From contig CAJMMD010000011.1 of NCBI GenBank assembly GCA_905214465.1, positions 11,000-74,999 of the forward strand: a stretch of DNA of 64,000 nucleotides. Direction: 5' to 3'. Origin of the DNA: an uncultured bacterium. GTDB lineage: Bacteria; Actinomycetota; Coriobacteriia; Coriobacteriales; Coriobacteriaceae. Made by a program: the position numbers and the translations under genes. Every line of letters begins with the position of its first letter. Within the stretch, counting starts at the first letter, position 1. The notes under the pieces are model-generated. The model was given only the letters and a program-made list of their open reading frames with translations. It made no database searches and had not been told where the DNA came from. This document shows positions 31,665 to 40,013 of the stretch, piece after piece.

Positions 31665-32579
31665 CTAGTGGGAGGCCTCGTCGTCGAGTGCGCGCTTAAT
31701 GCGGTCGCCCTCGGCAAGGAGATTCTCCAGATAGCGCTGGTCGCGGTCCTTGAGCGCACGGCTGTAGGCGCCAAGCGATTCGATCAGATGGTCGATCTCA
31801 AAGGCGAGCGCGTCGGCGTCGTCGATCATGAGCTCGGACCACATTTGCGGGTTGAGGTGCGCCACGCGGGTGAGATCGCGGTAGCTGCCGGCCGAAAAGC
31901 CGTGGTGGACCTGAGCGGTCGGGCTCTTAACATAGGCGTTGGAAACGACGTGCGCGAGCTGGCTCGTAAAGGCGATGACGCGGTCGTGCTCGGCGGCGCT
32001 GGTCACGCTGAACTTGCCAAAGCCCAAGGGGCGTACCATCTCGCGCACCTGGCCCAAAAGCTCCAGTTTGAGCGCATCGTCCACCGCGGGCGGTACGAGC
32101 ACGAGCGGGGCGCCCTGGAACAGGTCGGCGCGGGAGTGCGCATAGCCCGAGTACTGCGTGCCCGCCATGGGGTGCGCGCCCACAAAGTAAAAGCCGTGCT
32201 CGCGGGCTAGCTCAAAGGCGCGCTCGCACACGATGCCCTTGACGCCCACCGTGTCGATCACCACGGGGCCCATGATGGCCTCGGTGTCGGTGGCGTCGGC
32301 GAGCGCCTGGGCGTGCGCCTCGAGCCACTCGATGCATGCCTCGGGATAGCAGGCAAGGACGATGATGTCGCATTCGCCGAGCGTCTTGTCGTTAAGCTCT
32401 CCGGCGACAGTGCCCATGCTGGCGGCCGTCATGACATCGTCATCGGGGTCCCAGGCCAGCACGCGGACGCCCGCCTGCGCATAGCCGCGGGCAAAGCTGC
32501 CGCCGATGAGGCCCAGGCCGACGATGCCGGCGCACTTGGGGCCGCCCTGGTTAACGCGCGCGTTTCTCACTGTACCCAT
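31665..32579 (-). CDS. tyrA: prephenate dehydrogenase
   Basis: 304 residues. CAGIVGLGLIGGSFARGYAQAG is a Rossmann NAD(P) motif; GAHPMAGTQYSGYAHSRADLFQG is the TyrA substrate loop with the key His, and FSAGSYRDLTRVA the C-terminal helical signature. It oxidises prephenate to 4-hydroxyphenylpyruvate for tyrosine. There is no ACT domain, so feedback control may fall on the DAHP synthase or on transcription. It starts 3 bases after aroF ends. Confidence 0.93.
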   Translation of the reverse strand: MGTVRNARVNQGGPKCAGIVGLGLIGGSFARGYAQAGVRVLAWDPDDDVMTAASMGTVAGELNDKTLGECDIIVLACYPEACIEWLEAHAQALADATDTEAIMGPVVIDTVGVKGIVCERAFELAREHGFYFVGAHPMAGTQYSGYAHSRADLFQGAPLVLVPPAVDDALKLELLGQVREMVRPLGFGKFSVTSAAEHDRVIAFTSQLAHVVSNAYVKSPTAQVHHGFSAGSYRDLTRVAHLNPQMWSELMIDDADALAFEIDHLIESLGAYSRALKDRDQRYLENLLAEGDRIKRALDDEASH

Positions 32580-32582
32580 GGG

Positions 32583-33605
32583 CTACTCCATGGTCTCATG
32601 GCAGACAACCTCGCGAATGGCTCGGATGCGGCGCATGGTGTCGTCGAACTGATCGGGGGTGAGGGCCTGAGCGCCGTCGGACCATGCGCGGCTGGGCTCG
32701 TCGTGGACCTCGATCTCTAGGCCGTTGGCACCGCAGGCGGTCGCGGCGAGCGCCATGGGCTCAACGTAGCGGGTGTAGCCGGTGGCGTGGCTGGGGTCGG
32801 CGACGACGGGCAGGTGCGACAGGTGGTGCAGCACCGGCACGGCATTGAGGTCGAAGGTGTTGCGGGTGCGGGTCTCGAAGGTGCGGATGCCGCGCTCGCA
32901 CAGGATGACGTTGTCGTTGCCCTCGCTCATGATGTACTCGGCGGCCATGAGCAGCTCATCGATCGTGCCGGACATGCCGCGCTTAAGCAAGATCGGAGTC
33001 TTGGTCTTGCCGACCTCTTTGAGCAGAGGGAAGTTCTGGGCGTTGCGGGCGCCGATCTGCATGACGTCGATCTTCTTGTCCAGGAAGACCTGCACGTCGC
33101 GCGGGTCCATGATCTCGGTGACGATCGGCATGTCGAGCTCGGCAGACGCCTCGCACAGCAGGTCCAGACCGGCGGGGCCCATGCCCTGGTAGGCGTACGG
33201 GGAAGTGCGGGGCTTGTAGGCACCGCCGCGCAGCATCGTGGCACCGGCGGCCTTCACGCGGCGGGCGATGCGGATGAGGTTCTCGCCCTCGACGGAGCAC
33301 GGGCCGGCGATGACCTGGAACTGATCGCCGCCGATCTTGACGCCGTGGCCGCAGTCGATGACGGAGTCCTCGGGGTGGAACTTGCGGTTGGCGCGCTTGA
33401 ACGGCTCGGAGACGCGCTGCACGCGCTCGACGACATCCATGGACTCGAGCAGGAACGGGTCGATCTTGGTCGTATCGCCCACCAGGCCGATGATCGTCTC
33501 ATTCTCGCCGCGCGAGACATCGGTCTTCAGGCCCTTTTTCTCAATCCAGCTGACGATATGGCTGACGGCCTCGTCGCTGGCGCTCTCTTTTAAAATTGCA
33601 ATCAT
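32583..33605 (-). CDS. aroF: 3-deoxy-7-phosphoheptulonate synthase (DAHP synthase, AroF type I-beta)
   Basis: 340 residues from ATG 33605, with AGAGG upstream; the open frame 16 codons longer lacks a good site. Residues 1-70 (MIAILKESASDEAVSHIVSW) are a ferredoxin-like regulatory domain as in Thermotoga DAHP synthase; the barrel carries VIAGPCSVEGENLI, LRGGAYKPRTSPYAYQG, and VVADPSHATGY. It condenses PEP with erythrose 4-phosphate, the entry step. It is the first gene of the operon, with a hairpin just upstream that may attenuate transcription. Confidence 0.95.
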   Translation of the reverse strand: MIAILKESASDEAVSHIVSWIEKKGLKTDVSRGENETIIGLVGDTTKIDPFLLESMDVVERVQRVSEPFKRANRKFHPEDSVIDCGHGVKIGGDQFQVIAGPCSVEGENLIRIARRVKAAGATMLRGGAYKPRTSPYAYQGMGPAGLDLLCEASAELDMPIVTEIMDPRDVQVFLDKKIDVMQIGARNAQNFPLLKEVGKTKTPILLKRGMSGTIDELLMAAEYIMSEGNDNVILCERGIRTFETRTRNTFDLNAVPVLHHLSHLPVVADPSHATGYTRYVEPMALAATACGANGLEIEVHDEPSRAWSDGAQALTPDQFDDTMRRIRAIREVVCHETME

Positions 33606-33615
33606 GGTGTGCCTC

Positions 33616-33678
33616 TCACCTCGATGGATAACCCTTGCAAAAACGGCCCGCATCGCGAGCCGTGTACATATGGTGCAT
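33616..33678 (-). CDS. candidate leader peptide of the aromatic operon
   Basis: A 20-codon frame starting MHHMYTARD and ending TGA 11 bases before the aroF ATG. It holds two Tyr and one Phe codon. It spans the hairpin at 33643-33663 and overlaps its T-run, the geometry expected of translation-controlled attenuation. No strong ribosome site is seen before its ATG, so this may be fortuitous. Confidence 0.3.
   Translation of the reverse strand: MHHMYTARDAGRFCKGYPSR
33639..33663 (-). promoter_or_regulatory. terminator-like hairpin in the aroF leader (possible attenuator)
   Basis: On the minus strand, 33663-33655 pairs with 33651-33643 (nine pairs, one G-U) around a 3-base loop, and the stem runs into five T at 33643-33639. 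It is upstream of aroF by about 34 bases and downstream of the probable promoter near 33680-33700 (TATAAA-like), so it would end transcription before the operon unless an alternative structure forms. Confidence 0.55.
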
Positions 33679-33768
33679 GAGAGTTTATACTATCTGACTC
33701 GCTTTTGCCTTCTAAAGTGGGCCGTTGAGCCGCGTCTTCCTCGGAATTGCAAAGCTTTTTCTTTTATT

Positions 33769-33798
33769 TTGATAGCCCGTGGTGCACTTGGGTATAAT
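33769..33798 (+). promoter_or_regulatory. promoter of tRNA-Arg(CCG)
   Basis: TTGATA (33769-33774), an 18-base spacer and consensus TATAAT (33793-33798), 11 bases before the tRNA. A textbook housekeeping sigma promoter. Confidence 0.88.
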
Positions 33799-33809
33799 GC
33801 CAAACGTTG

Positions 33810-33886
33810 GCCCTATTAGCTCAGGGGATTAGAGCGTCTGCCTCCGGAGCAGAAGGCCGTTGGTTCGAATCCAACATGGGGCACCA
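33810..33886 (+). tRNA. tRNA-Arg (anticodon CCG)
   Basis: Acceptor stem 33810-33816 pairs with 33876-33882 (one G-T pair). Anticodon stem TCTGC/GCAGA holds loop CTCCGGA, with CCG at 33844-33846, reading CGG codons. CCA is encoded at 33884-33886. The GGTTCGAATCC T arm is intact. Confidence 0.95.
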
Positions 33887-33897
33887 TCGAACGTGAG

Positions 33898-33931
33898 ACC
33901 GTCCGAACCTCGCATGGTCCGGGCGGTTTTT
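33898..33931 (+). terminator. terminator after tRNA-Arg(CCG)
   Basis: ACCGTCCG (33898-33905) pairs with CGGGCGGT (33920-33927, one G-U), followed by TTTTTC. It begins 11 bases after the tRNA CCA. Confidence 0.85.
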
Positions 33932-33962
33932 CTTATACCGACGCGACGTGATGGGACGTGGT

Positions 33963-36686
33963 ATGGCAGCAACGGATATCGAGCGCGGACTCTCGACCGC
34001 CGAGGTCGAGGAGCGCATCGCCGCCGGTAAGATCAACCGCAACATGGAGCTCAAGACCAAGTCGGTCAAAGAGCTCATCATCGAGAACCTCTGCACGCTG
34101 TTCAATTTGATCAACGTGATTTTGGCGTTCCTAGTCATTTTGACCGGTTCGTTTAAGAATCTGACGTTCCTGTTCGTAGTGTTCCTCAATACTGCTATTG
34201 GCGTCATCCAGTCCATGCGTTCCAAGAAGATGGTCGATAAGCTCACGCTGCTGACCTCCAAGAAGGCCATTGCGGTGCGCGACGGCGCCGAGGTGGAGCT
34301 CGACCTGGACCAGATCGTGCTCGACGATATCATCCGCCTGGGGCGCGGCGACCAGATTCCCGCTGACGCCGTGGTGGTTTCGGGCGAGGCGCTCGTGAAC
34401 GAGAGCCTGCTGACGGGTGAGAGCGACCTCATTAAGAAACAGCCCGGTTCCGAGCTCATGAGCGGCAGCTTTATCGACTCGGGCCTGCTGCGCGCCCGCG
34501 TGATCCATGTCGGCGCCGACAACTACGTGGCCAAAATTAATAACGAGGCGAAGTACGTCAAAAAGGTCAATTCCGAGATCATGAACGCGCTTAACGCCAT
34601 CGTGCGCTTTGCGAGCATCATCATGATCCCGCTCGGTTTGGCGTTGTTTGCCTCGAGCGTGAGCGAGCTGTGGGATGCCGCGGGAACCCCAGGCAATAGC
34701 GCGCTTTCGTGGTGCTTCTCCGAGCTGTTGGCTGGTCATGTGCCTTCGTCGGCGCTGCTGTCCACGGTGGGCGCCCTGCTGGGCATGATCCCGCAAGGCC
34801 TGGTGCTGCTGACCTCGTCGGTGCTCGCCATCGCCACGGTGCGCCTGGCCCGCCGCAAGGTGCTGGCGCAGCAGCTCTACTGCATCGAGACGCTCGCGCG
34901 CGTCGACGTGCTGTGCCTGGACAAGACAGGCACCATCACGTCGGGTCGCATGGAGGTCGAGGGCACGTATCCGCTGCCGATCGAGGGCTTTGGCATGGGC
35001 GCGGGGGAGGGCGAAGCCGCCGTTCCCGTCGATACCACGGTGCTCGATTTTGCGCTGGCTAACGTGGCGCGTGCGACTTCGGCCGATGCCAACGAGACCT
35101 GCCAGGCGCTGCTCAACTATTACGCAGATCGCCCGGTCGAGGTGTCTGAGCCGCTGTCGGTCATTCCGTTCTCGTCCTCCAAAAAGTGGAGCGGCGCGTC
35201 GTTTGCGCAGGGCTCCTATGTGATGGGTGCGGCGCAGTTTGTGCTCTCTGATCGTGCGTTTGCCCAGGTCGAGAACCGTGTCGCCGAGCTTGCCGATACC
35301 TGCCGCGTGCTCGTGGTGGCGCGCGTGGACGGCTTTACGCCCGATGGCGATATGGCGGGCGAGGCCGAGCCCGTGGGCTTTGTGACCATCCGCGACGAGA
35401 TTCGTACCTCGGCGGCCGAGACCATCGGCTACTTTAACGAGCAGGGCGTGACCCTCAACGTGATCAGTGGCGACGACCCGCGTACGGTGTCGTCGATCGC
35501 TCGCGTGGTGGGCGTGCCGGGGGCGGACGCTTATGTGGACGCCACGACGCTCGATACGCCGGCCAAGCTCGATGCCGCAGTGGACCGCTACCATGTCTTT
35601 GGTCGTGTGACCCCGCAGCAGAAGCGCGAGCTCGTGCAGGCACTCAAGCGCCGCGAGCACACCGTGGCCATGACAGGCGACGGCGTCAACGACGTGCTGG
35701 CGCTCAAGGAGGCCGACTGCTCCGTGGCCATGGCGGCCGGCTCCGATGCCGCGCGTAACGTGGCCGAGATCGTGCTCGTCGACAACGACTTTGCCTCGAT
35801 GCCCGCCGTGGTGGCCGAGGGCCGTCGCTCCATCAACAACCTGCAGCGTTCGGCTTCGCTGTTCTTGACCAAGACGCTGTTCTCGATGGGCCTGGCGGCG
35901 CTGTGCATCGCGCTGCCGCCGTACCCCTTCGAGCCCATCCAGATGACGCTCATTAACTTCTTCTGCATCGGCGCGCCGGGCTTTGTGTTGGGCCTGGAGC
36001 CCAACAATGCTCGCGTGAAGGGTGCGTTTTTGACCAACGTGCTCAAGCGTGCGCTGCCGGCGTCGCTTGCGGTCATTATGGCCGCGGCGCTCGATATCTT
36101 TGTGGCGCGCGTGTTTGGCTTTAGCCAGCTCACGCTGTCTACGATGTGCCTGCTTACGTCGTGCGCGGCGAGCGTCAGCCTGATCTGGCGTATCTCGCAG
36201 CCCCTCACACCCTTGCGCGTGGCGCTCTTTGTGTTTGTAGTCGCCGGCATCCTGGTGGGCGTTATCGGATTCCCGGAGCTGCTGTCTATTGCCAACCTGT
36301 CGATGGGCCAGATGGTTATCTTGGCTGTCATCGTGGCCTTTACCTGCTCGGTGTTCTTTAAGCTCGCCACGATGATGGATTCGCTTAAGCCGCGTCGTCG
36401 TCATGCCGCAACTGGTTTTGGCCGCGGTGTGCGCGTCCGCCTGGGTCGCGGTGGCGGTAAGGTGAGCTCGACGGGTTCGACGGCGGAGCGTTTTGCCATG
36501 CGCGTCGCCGCCGACATGGCGCAGCGCCGCGAAGCTCGCACCGTTCGCGAGGCCGAGGCCCGTGCACTCGAGGGCGTGGCGCAGACCCAACCCAAGAAAA
36601 AGAAGAGCGCCGGTGCCAAGCGCTCCCGCGTGACCAAATCGGCCCAGGGCATTAAGGTCTCGATGCCAAGCAAAAAGAAGAAGTAA
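33963..36686 (+). CDS. cation-translocating P-type ATPase, CtpE-like
   Basis: About 907 residues. RGLSTAEVEERIAAGKINRN at the N-terminus, LLTGESDLIKK (actuator TGES about 151-154), CLDKTGTI (phosphorylated Asp320) and AMTGDGVNDVLALKEADC mark a complete P-type ATPase with about ten membrane helices. The helix 4 motif is IPQGLVLLTS instead of the usual PEGL. This set resembles mycobacterial CtpE, a calcium-related transporter; substrate here is unproven. A 90-residue, strongly basic tail (…KKSAGAKR, SMPSKKKK) follows the last helix. Start could be 33948, 33951 or 33963; 33963 follows GGGA. Confidence 0.85.
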   Translation: MAATDIERGLSTAEVEERIAAGKINRNMELKTKSVKELIIENLCTLFNLINVILAFLVILTGSFKNLTFLFVVFLNTAIGVIQSMRSKKMVDKLTLLTSKKAIAVRDGAEVELDLDQIVLDDIIRLGRGDQIPADAVVVSGEALVNESLLTGESDLIKKQPGSELMSGSFIDSGLLRARVIHVGADNYVAKINNEAKYVKKVNSEIMNALNAIVRFASIIMIPLGLALFASSVSELWDAAGTPGNSALSWCFSELLAGHVPSSALLSTVGALLGMIPQGLVLLTSSVLAIATVRLARRKVLAQQLYCIETLARVDVLCLDKTGTITSGRMEVEGTYPLPIEGFGMGAGEGEAAVPVDTTVLDFALANVARATSADANETCQALLNYYADRPVEVSEPLSVIPFSSSKKWSGASFAQGSYVMGAAQFVLSDRAFAQVENRVAELADTCRVLVVARVDGFTPDGDMAGEAEPVGFVTIRDEIRTSAAETIGYFNEQGVTLNVISGDDPRTVSSIARVVGVPGADAYVDATTLDTPAKLDAAVDRYHVFGRVTPQQKRELVQALKRREHTVAMTGDGVNDVLALKEADCSVAMAAGSDAARNVAEIVLVDNDFASMPAVVAEGRRSINNLQRSASLFLTKTLFSMGLAALCIALPPYPFEPIQMTLINFFCIGAPGFVLGLEPNNARVKGAFLTNVLKRALPASLAVIMAAALDIFVARVFGFSQLTLSTMCLLTSCAASVSLIWRISQPLTPLRVALFVFVVAGILVGVIGFPELLSIANLSMGQMVILAVIVAFTCSVFFKLATMMDSLKPRRRHAATGFGRGVRVRLGRGGGKVSSTGSTAERFAMRVAADMAQRREARTVREAEARALEGVAQTQPKKKKSAGAKRSRVTKSAQGIKVSMPSKKKK

Positions 36687-36789
36687 CTACGCGCCCTGGC
36701 GATGTTGAATTGGTGCCTTGCTCCTGTGGGGCCGTGGCGATGTTATGCTCTAACCTCGATTGTTTGAATTGCTTCGAAAAGAGGATGCC

Positions 36790-37932
36790 GTGATCTGTCC
36801 GCATTGCCTTAAGACCATCGAGGACGGCGCCTCGTTCTGCCCCTACTGCAACGCCTATGTGGGTCCGGGCGATGGTCCGGAGCACACCGAGTTCGTGTTC
36901 TGTGAGGGCTGCGGTGCCCGTCTTTCTCCGCATGATCGTACGTGCCCCAAATGCGGACGCCCCGCTCCGGGTATCCTCTCCGAGGACGCGGCAGCATCCG
37001 ACCTGGCAGCGGGCCGCACGGCGGGCTTTCCGCGCCTAACGCAAGAGCAGATCGATACCGAGGTGCCGCATGCGCCGGCCTCTGCCGCTGCGGTGCTTTC
37101 AGACGCCGCCGACCCCAATGAGACCTGCGTGCTGCCGGCTTTCGATAAGGATTTCGGTATCCCCAAGGTCGATATTCCCATGCCCGTTTCCCTGCATGAC
37201 GATGCTCAAAAACCCAAGCGCAAGGTGCACCCCGACGAGGACGCCTATCACAAGCACAAGCGTCATATTCCCAAGCCGCTTATCGTCATCGCGGTCCTTG
37301 CCGTCGTTTGCGGCGGTGCCTATTGGTTCGTGACGACCGATCCCATGGGTGTTATGCCCGGCTTCTACGACCAGTTTGGCCAAGCTGCACAAACCACCTT
37401 CCCCACGCGCCAAAAGGGCGAGGCGACTGAGGACGATACCAAGCAGGACGATTCTGCCGAGGTGGTTCAGGAAGAAACCGTGCTCACCGATGATCAGCTC
37501 TATACCAGGCTCGACGGTCTGTATCAGACCATCGTGTCCTACGCTGACGAGGACCAGATCGGCGAGGTCATCGATTCCTTTAACAACGGTTATCTCCGAA
37601 CGCCGCTGTCCACCCGTCAGGAGCTGTCGCAGAGTGCCTACGCCCTGCGCGACCAGATCAAAAAGACGCAAGATGAGCTCAACAACCTGAAAGTACAGGA
37701 CGATACGGTCTATGCGGATGACATCGCCCACTTAAAGCAGCTTGCCGAGTGGATGTATGAGCGCGTCGACGTGATCTGCCAGAGCTGGGATATCTCGCTG
37801 GCCATTCCCGATGGCGAGTCGATGAGTTCCCACCAAAGCGAGATCCTGGCGCCCATCGCGCAGGGCGGCAACAGCGCGCTGAACCAGTACGATGCCAATG
37901 TGGGTTCCTGGAAGCCGCAGCAGCGTTCCTAA
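36790..37932 (+). CDS. zinc-ribbon membrane-anchored protein
   Basis: 380 residues from GTG 36790, with AGAGG five bases upstream. The N-terminus has two zinc ribbons, CPHC...CPYC and CEGC...CPKC. A disordered acidic segment and a basic patch (KHKRHIPK) precede one membrane helix (LIVIAVLAVVCGGAYWFV, about 170-187). The last 190 residues should be outside the cell, with a helical, repeat-less region (LYTRLDGLYQTIVSYADEDQ). No enzymatic motif was found. Similar zinc-ribbon/one-helix proteins occur in Gram-positive bacteria; function unknown. It lies between the P-type ATPase and a cyclophilin gene. Confidence 0.7.
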   Translation: MICPHCLKTIEDGASFCPYCNAYVGPGDGPEHTEFVFCEGCGARLSPHDRTCPKCGRPAPGILSEDAAASDLAAGRTAGFPRLTQEQIDTEVPHAPASAAAVLSDAADPNETCVLPAFDKDFGIPKVDIPMPVSLHDDAQKPKRKVHPDEDAYHKHKRHIPKPLIVIAVLAVVCGGAYWFVTTDPMGVMPGFYDQFGQAAQTTFPTRQKGEATEDDTKQDDSAEVVQEETVLTDDQLYTRLDGLYQTIVSYADEDQIGEVIDSFNNGYLRTPLSTRQELSQSAYALRDQIKKTQDELNNLKVQDDTVYADDIAHLKQLAEWMYERVDVICQSWDISLAIPDGESMSSHQSEILAPIAQGGNSALNQYDANVGSWKPQQRS

Positions 37933-37970
37933 AATTAGTTCGCCATAGTCGGCATAACCTACGTGCGCAA

Positions 37971-38000
37971 TTGATGTAAACCCGTGCTTATTGCTACAAT
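37971..38000 (+). promoter_or_regulatory. promoter of the cyclophilin-TPR operon
   Basis: TTGATG (37971-37976), 18-base spacer, TACAAT (37995-38000), followed by the ATG at 38040 after a leader with AGGAAGGAA. Confidence 0.7.
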
Positions 38001-38039
38001 TCGTACAAATATGCTTTAAACGCACGAGGAAGGAACCAC

Positions 38040-38582
38040 ATGTTTGGTTTTAAGAAAGAGCTCTACACGCCCGAGTATCAGCTTGTCGGCGACGAGTGCG
38101 CCGTAATCGAGACGTCGAAGGGTACCATCAAGGTCAAGTTTGACGGCGAGGGCGCTCCCATTCATGTCGCGAACTTCTGCGAGCTTTCCACGATGGGCTT
38201 CTATGATGGCCTTAAGTTCCATCGCTATGTGCCCGGTTTTGTTATCCAGGGCGGCGACCCCAATACCCGCGACATGTCCGGCGCCGACGTCGCTGCCGGT
38301 CTTGAGGGCCCCGACGGTATGCCCGGTACCGGTGGCCCCGGCTACTGCATCAAGGGCGAGTTTGCCACCAATCCGCGCAACAGCCATGTCGATGGCGCCC
38401 TTGCCATGGCACGCTCCATGGACCCCGATTCCGCGGGTTCGCAGTTCTACTTCTGCCTGGGTGCCCAGCATAACCTCGATTCCGGTTACACCGTCTTTGG
38501 TACCACGGTCGAGGGTCTCGATGTGATTTCGCAGCTGCGTGCCGGCGACGAGATCGTCCATGTCGAGATCGTTCACGAGTAA
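38040..38582 (+). CDS. cyclophilin-type peptidyl-prolyl cis-trans isomerase
   Basis: 180 residues. Cyclophilin core: VIETSKGTIKVKFDGEGAP, FHRYVPGFVIQGGDP (active Arg and Gln), then GSQFYFCLGAQHNLDSGYTVFG. No signal peptide, so it acts in the cytoplasm, speeding proline isomerisation during folding. AGGAAGGAACC gives a strong ribosome site. The next gene starts 11 bases after its stop, forming an operon. Confidence 0.95.
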   Translation: MFGFKKELYTPEYQLVGDECAVIETSKGTIKVKFDGEGAPIHVANFCELSTMGFYDGLKFHRYVPGFVIQGGDPNTRDMSGADVAAGLEGPDGMPGTGGPGYCIKGEFATNPRNSHVDGALAMARSMDPDSAGSQFYFCLGAQHNLDSGYTVFGTTVEGLDVISQLRAGDEIVHVEIVHE

Positions 38583-38593
38583 AGGGGACTTCC

Positions 38594-39898
38594 TTGAATA
38601 GCCAGCTGATCCAACAGGGCCGCGCCGCTTACCGCGCGGGTGATTTTTCTGCTGCAGCCCAGATGCTTGGGGCGGCAAAGACTCCCGATGAGATTATGGG
38701 CGAGGCCGATCACCTTCGTGGCAACGCCTTGATGCACCTTGGCATGTATGCCGAGGCCGCCGAGGCCTATGCCGCCGCCCTCAACGACGGTACCTACGGC
38801 AAGCGCGGCGCGCTGCTCACCAACCGCGGCAAGGCGCTCGCCGCCGTGGGCGACTACACGACGGCCGCTCAGGCTTTCTCTGCCGCTACGCAGGATGCTT
38901 CCTATGCCACGCCGTTCAAGGCCTATCTGGGCCTGGGCAATGCGCTGTTCCAGTCGGGCGACTATGCCAACGCGGGAACCGCCTTCCGTCAGGCTGCCAT
39001 CGACGGCGCCAATCCGGCTCCTGCCGCCGCACTCGGCGAGCTCGGTCGTTGCTTCATTAAGCTCGGCCGTCCGGCGGATGCCGTGGAGACTTATCGCACG
39101 GCTATCGACTTTGCCGGCCCCCGCGACGACACGCGTGCGCTCAACGCCGGCATGGGTCAGGCGCTTTCTGCCGCCGGCCGTCCCTCCGACGCACTCGACG
39201 CCTTTAATGCCGCTACTGCCGATGGCATCTACCAGCTCACCTCCGAGCAGGCCGATGAGCTTGCCCGCGTGCAGGATTCGCTTGCCGCGCTGTCTGCCCA
39301 GACGGCTATGGCCACGGCTCCGGCGCCCGCGATGGACGCTCCTGCCGTCGATCCGCTCGATCCTACGGGCGCGACCGGTCAGTTTATGCCTGATCCCTCG
39401 GACACCGGCTTCTTTACGCTGTCCGAGTCCGAGATGGTCCAGCAGGACCGTCAGGATCGCAAGCAGGCCAAGGTCCGTCGTCGCCATCGCCATACGGGTC
39501 TCAAAGTCTTCATCGTGCTGCTTCTGCTCATTTTGATCGCCGCGGGCGGTCTGGGCTTTGCCTACACGCGCGGCTTTGGCTTCCCGTCTCAGGAGTCTGT
39601 CGTTACCGATCTGTTCCAGGCTGCCGGCGACGGTGACGCCGCAAAGGCCGAGTCTTGCCTGGCCTCGAGCCTGTCCGAGGACGCTAAGTCGATGATCATC
39701 TCCTCGATTCCGCAGGGTGCCACCGTGTCCGTCGAGGGCATGGATCAGTCCATGACCGAGACGACCGCCAAGGTGAAGGCATCGCTGTCCAAGGGCGGCG
39801 AGCAGGAGTACACCGTCAAATTCGTGCGCTCCGACAACCATATCGGCTGGGCCGTTTCTTCGCTCGATATGGATTTCTCGGCTGCTGACAACCAGTAG
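38594..39898 (+). CDS. TPR-repeat protein with one membrane helix
   Basis: 434 residues from TTG 38594, preceded by AAAGGGG. Residues 1-230 contain about six TPR-like helical pairs (AYRAGDFSAAAQMLGAAK, YAEAAEAYAAALNDG, YTTAAQAFSAATQ). A linker and a basic patch (KVRRRHRHTG) precede a membrane helix (FIVLLLLILIAAGGLGFAY, about 300-320). About 110 residues follow outside (FQAAGDGDAAKAES..., VKASLSKGGEQEYTVKF), with a domain resembling lumazine/DUF4878-type folds. TPRs likely bind partners in the cytoplasm; the exact role is unknown. A terminator follows. Confidence 0.75.
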   Translation: MNSQLIQQGRAAYRAGDFSAAAQMLGAAKTPDEIMGEADHLRGNALMHLGMYAEAAEAYAAALNDGTYGKRGALLTNRGKALAAVGDYTTAAQAFSAATQDASYATPFKAYLGLGNALFQSGDYANAGTAFRQAAIDGANPAPAAALGELGRCFIKLGRPADAVETYRTAIDFAGPRDDTRALNAGMGQALSAAGRPSDALDAFNAATADGIYQLTSEQADELARVQDSLAALSAQTAMATAPAPAMDAPAVDPLDPTGATGQFMPDPSDTGFFTLSESEMVQQDRQDRKQAKVRRRHRHTGLKVFIVLLLLILIAAGGLGFAYTRGFGFPSQESVVTDLFQAAGDGDAAKAESCLASSLSEDAKSMIISSIPQGATVSVEGMDQSMTETTAKVKASLSKGGEQEYTVKFVRSDNHIGWAVSSLDMDFSAADNQ

Positions 39899-39920
39899 TG
39901 ACCTTATGGGATTTAGCTTT

Positions 39921-39953
39921 GCCCGGCGCTTCACCGCAAGTGAGGTGCCGGGC
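39921..39953 (+). terminator. terminator after the TPR gene
   Basis: GC-rich arms 39921-39934 and 39940-39953 pair over 14 positions (two G-U) around CGCAA, 22 bases beyond the stop. The T-run is weak (TTGCG). Confidence 0.7.
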
Positions 39954-40013
39954 TTGCGCTAGTATGATGAGCTAGTAGTTTTCCAGCAATCATCCAACAC
40001 ATCAGGAGTTGCG

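Noticed and set aside
34131..36590. 819-codon minus-strand frame opposite the P-type ATPase
   Set aside because: His/Arg/Gln-rich shadow of the ATPase; no ribosome site or motif.
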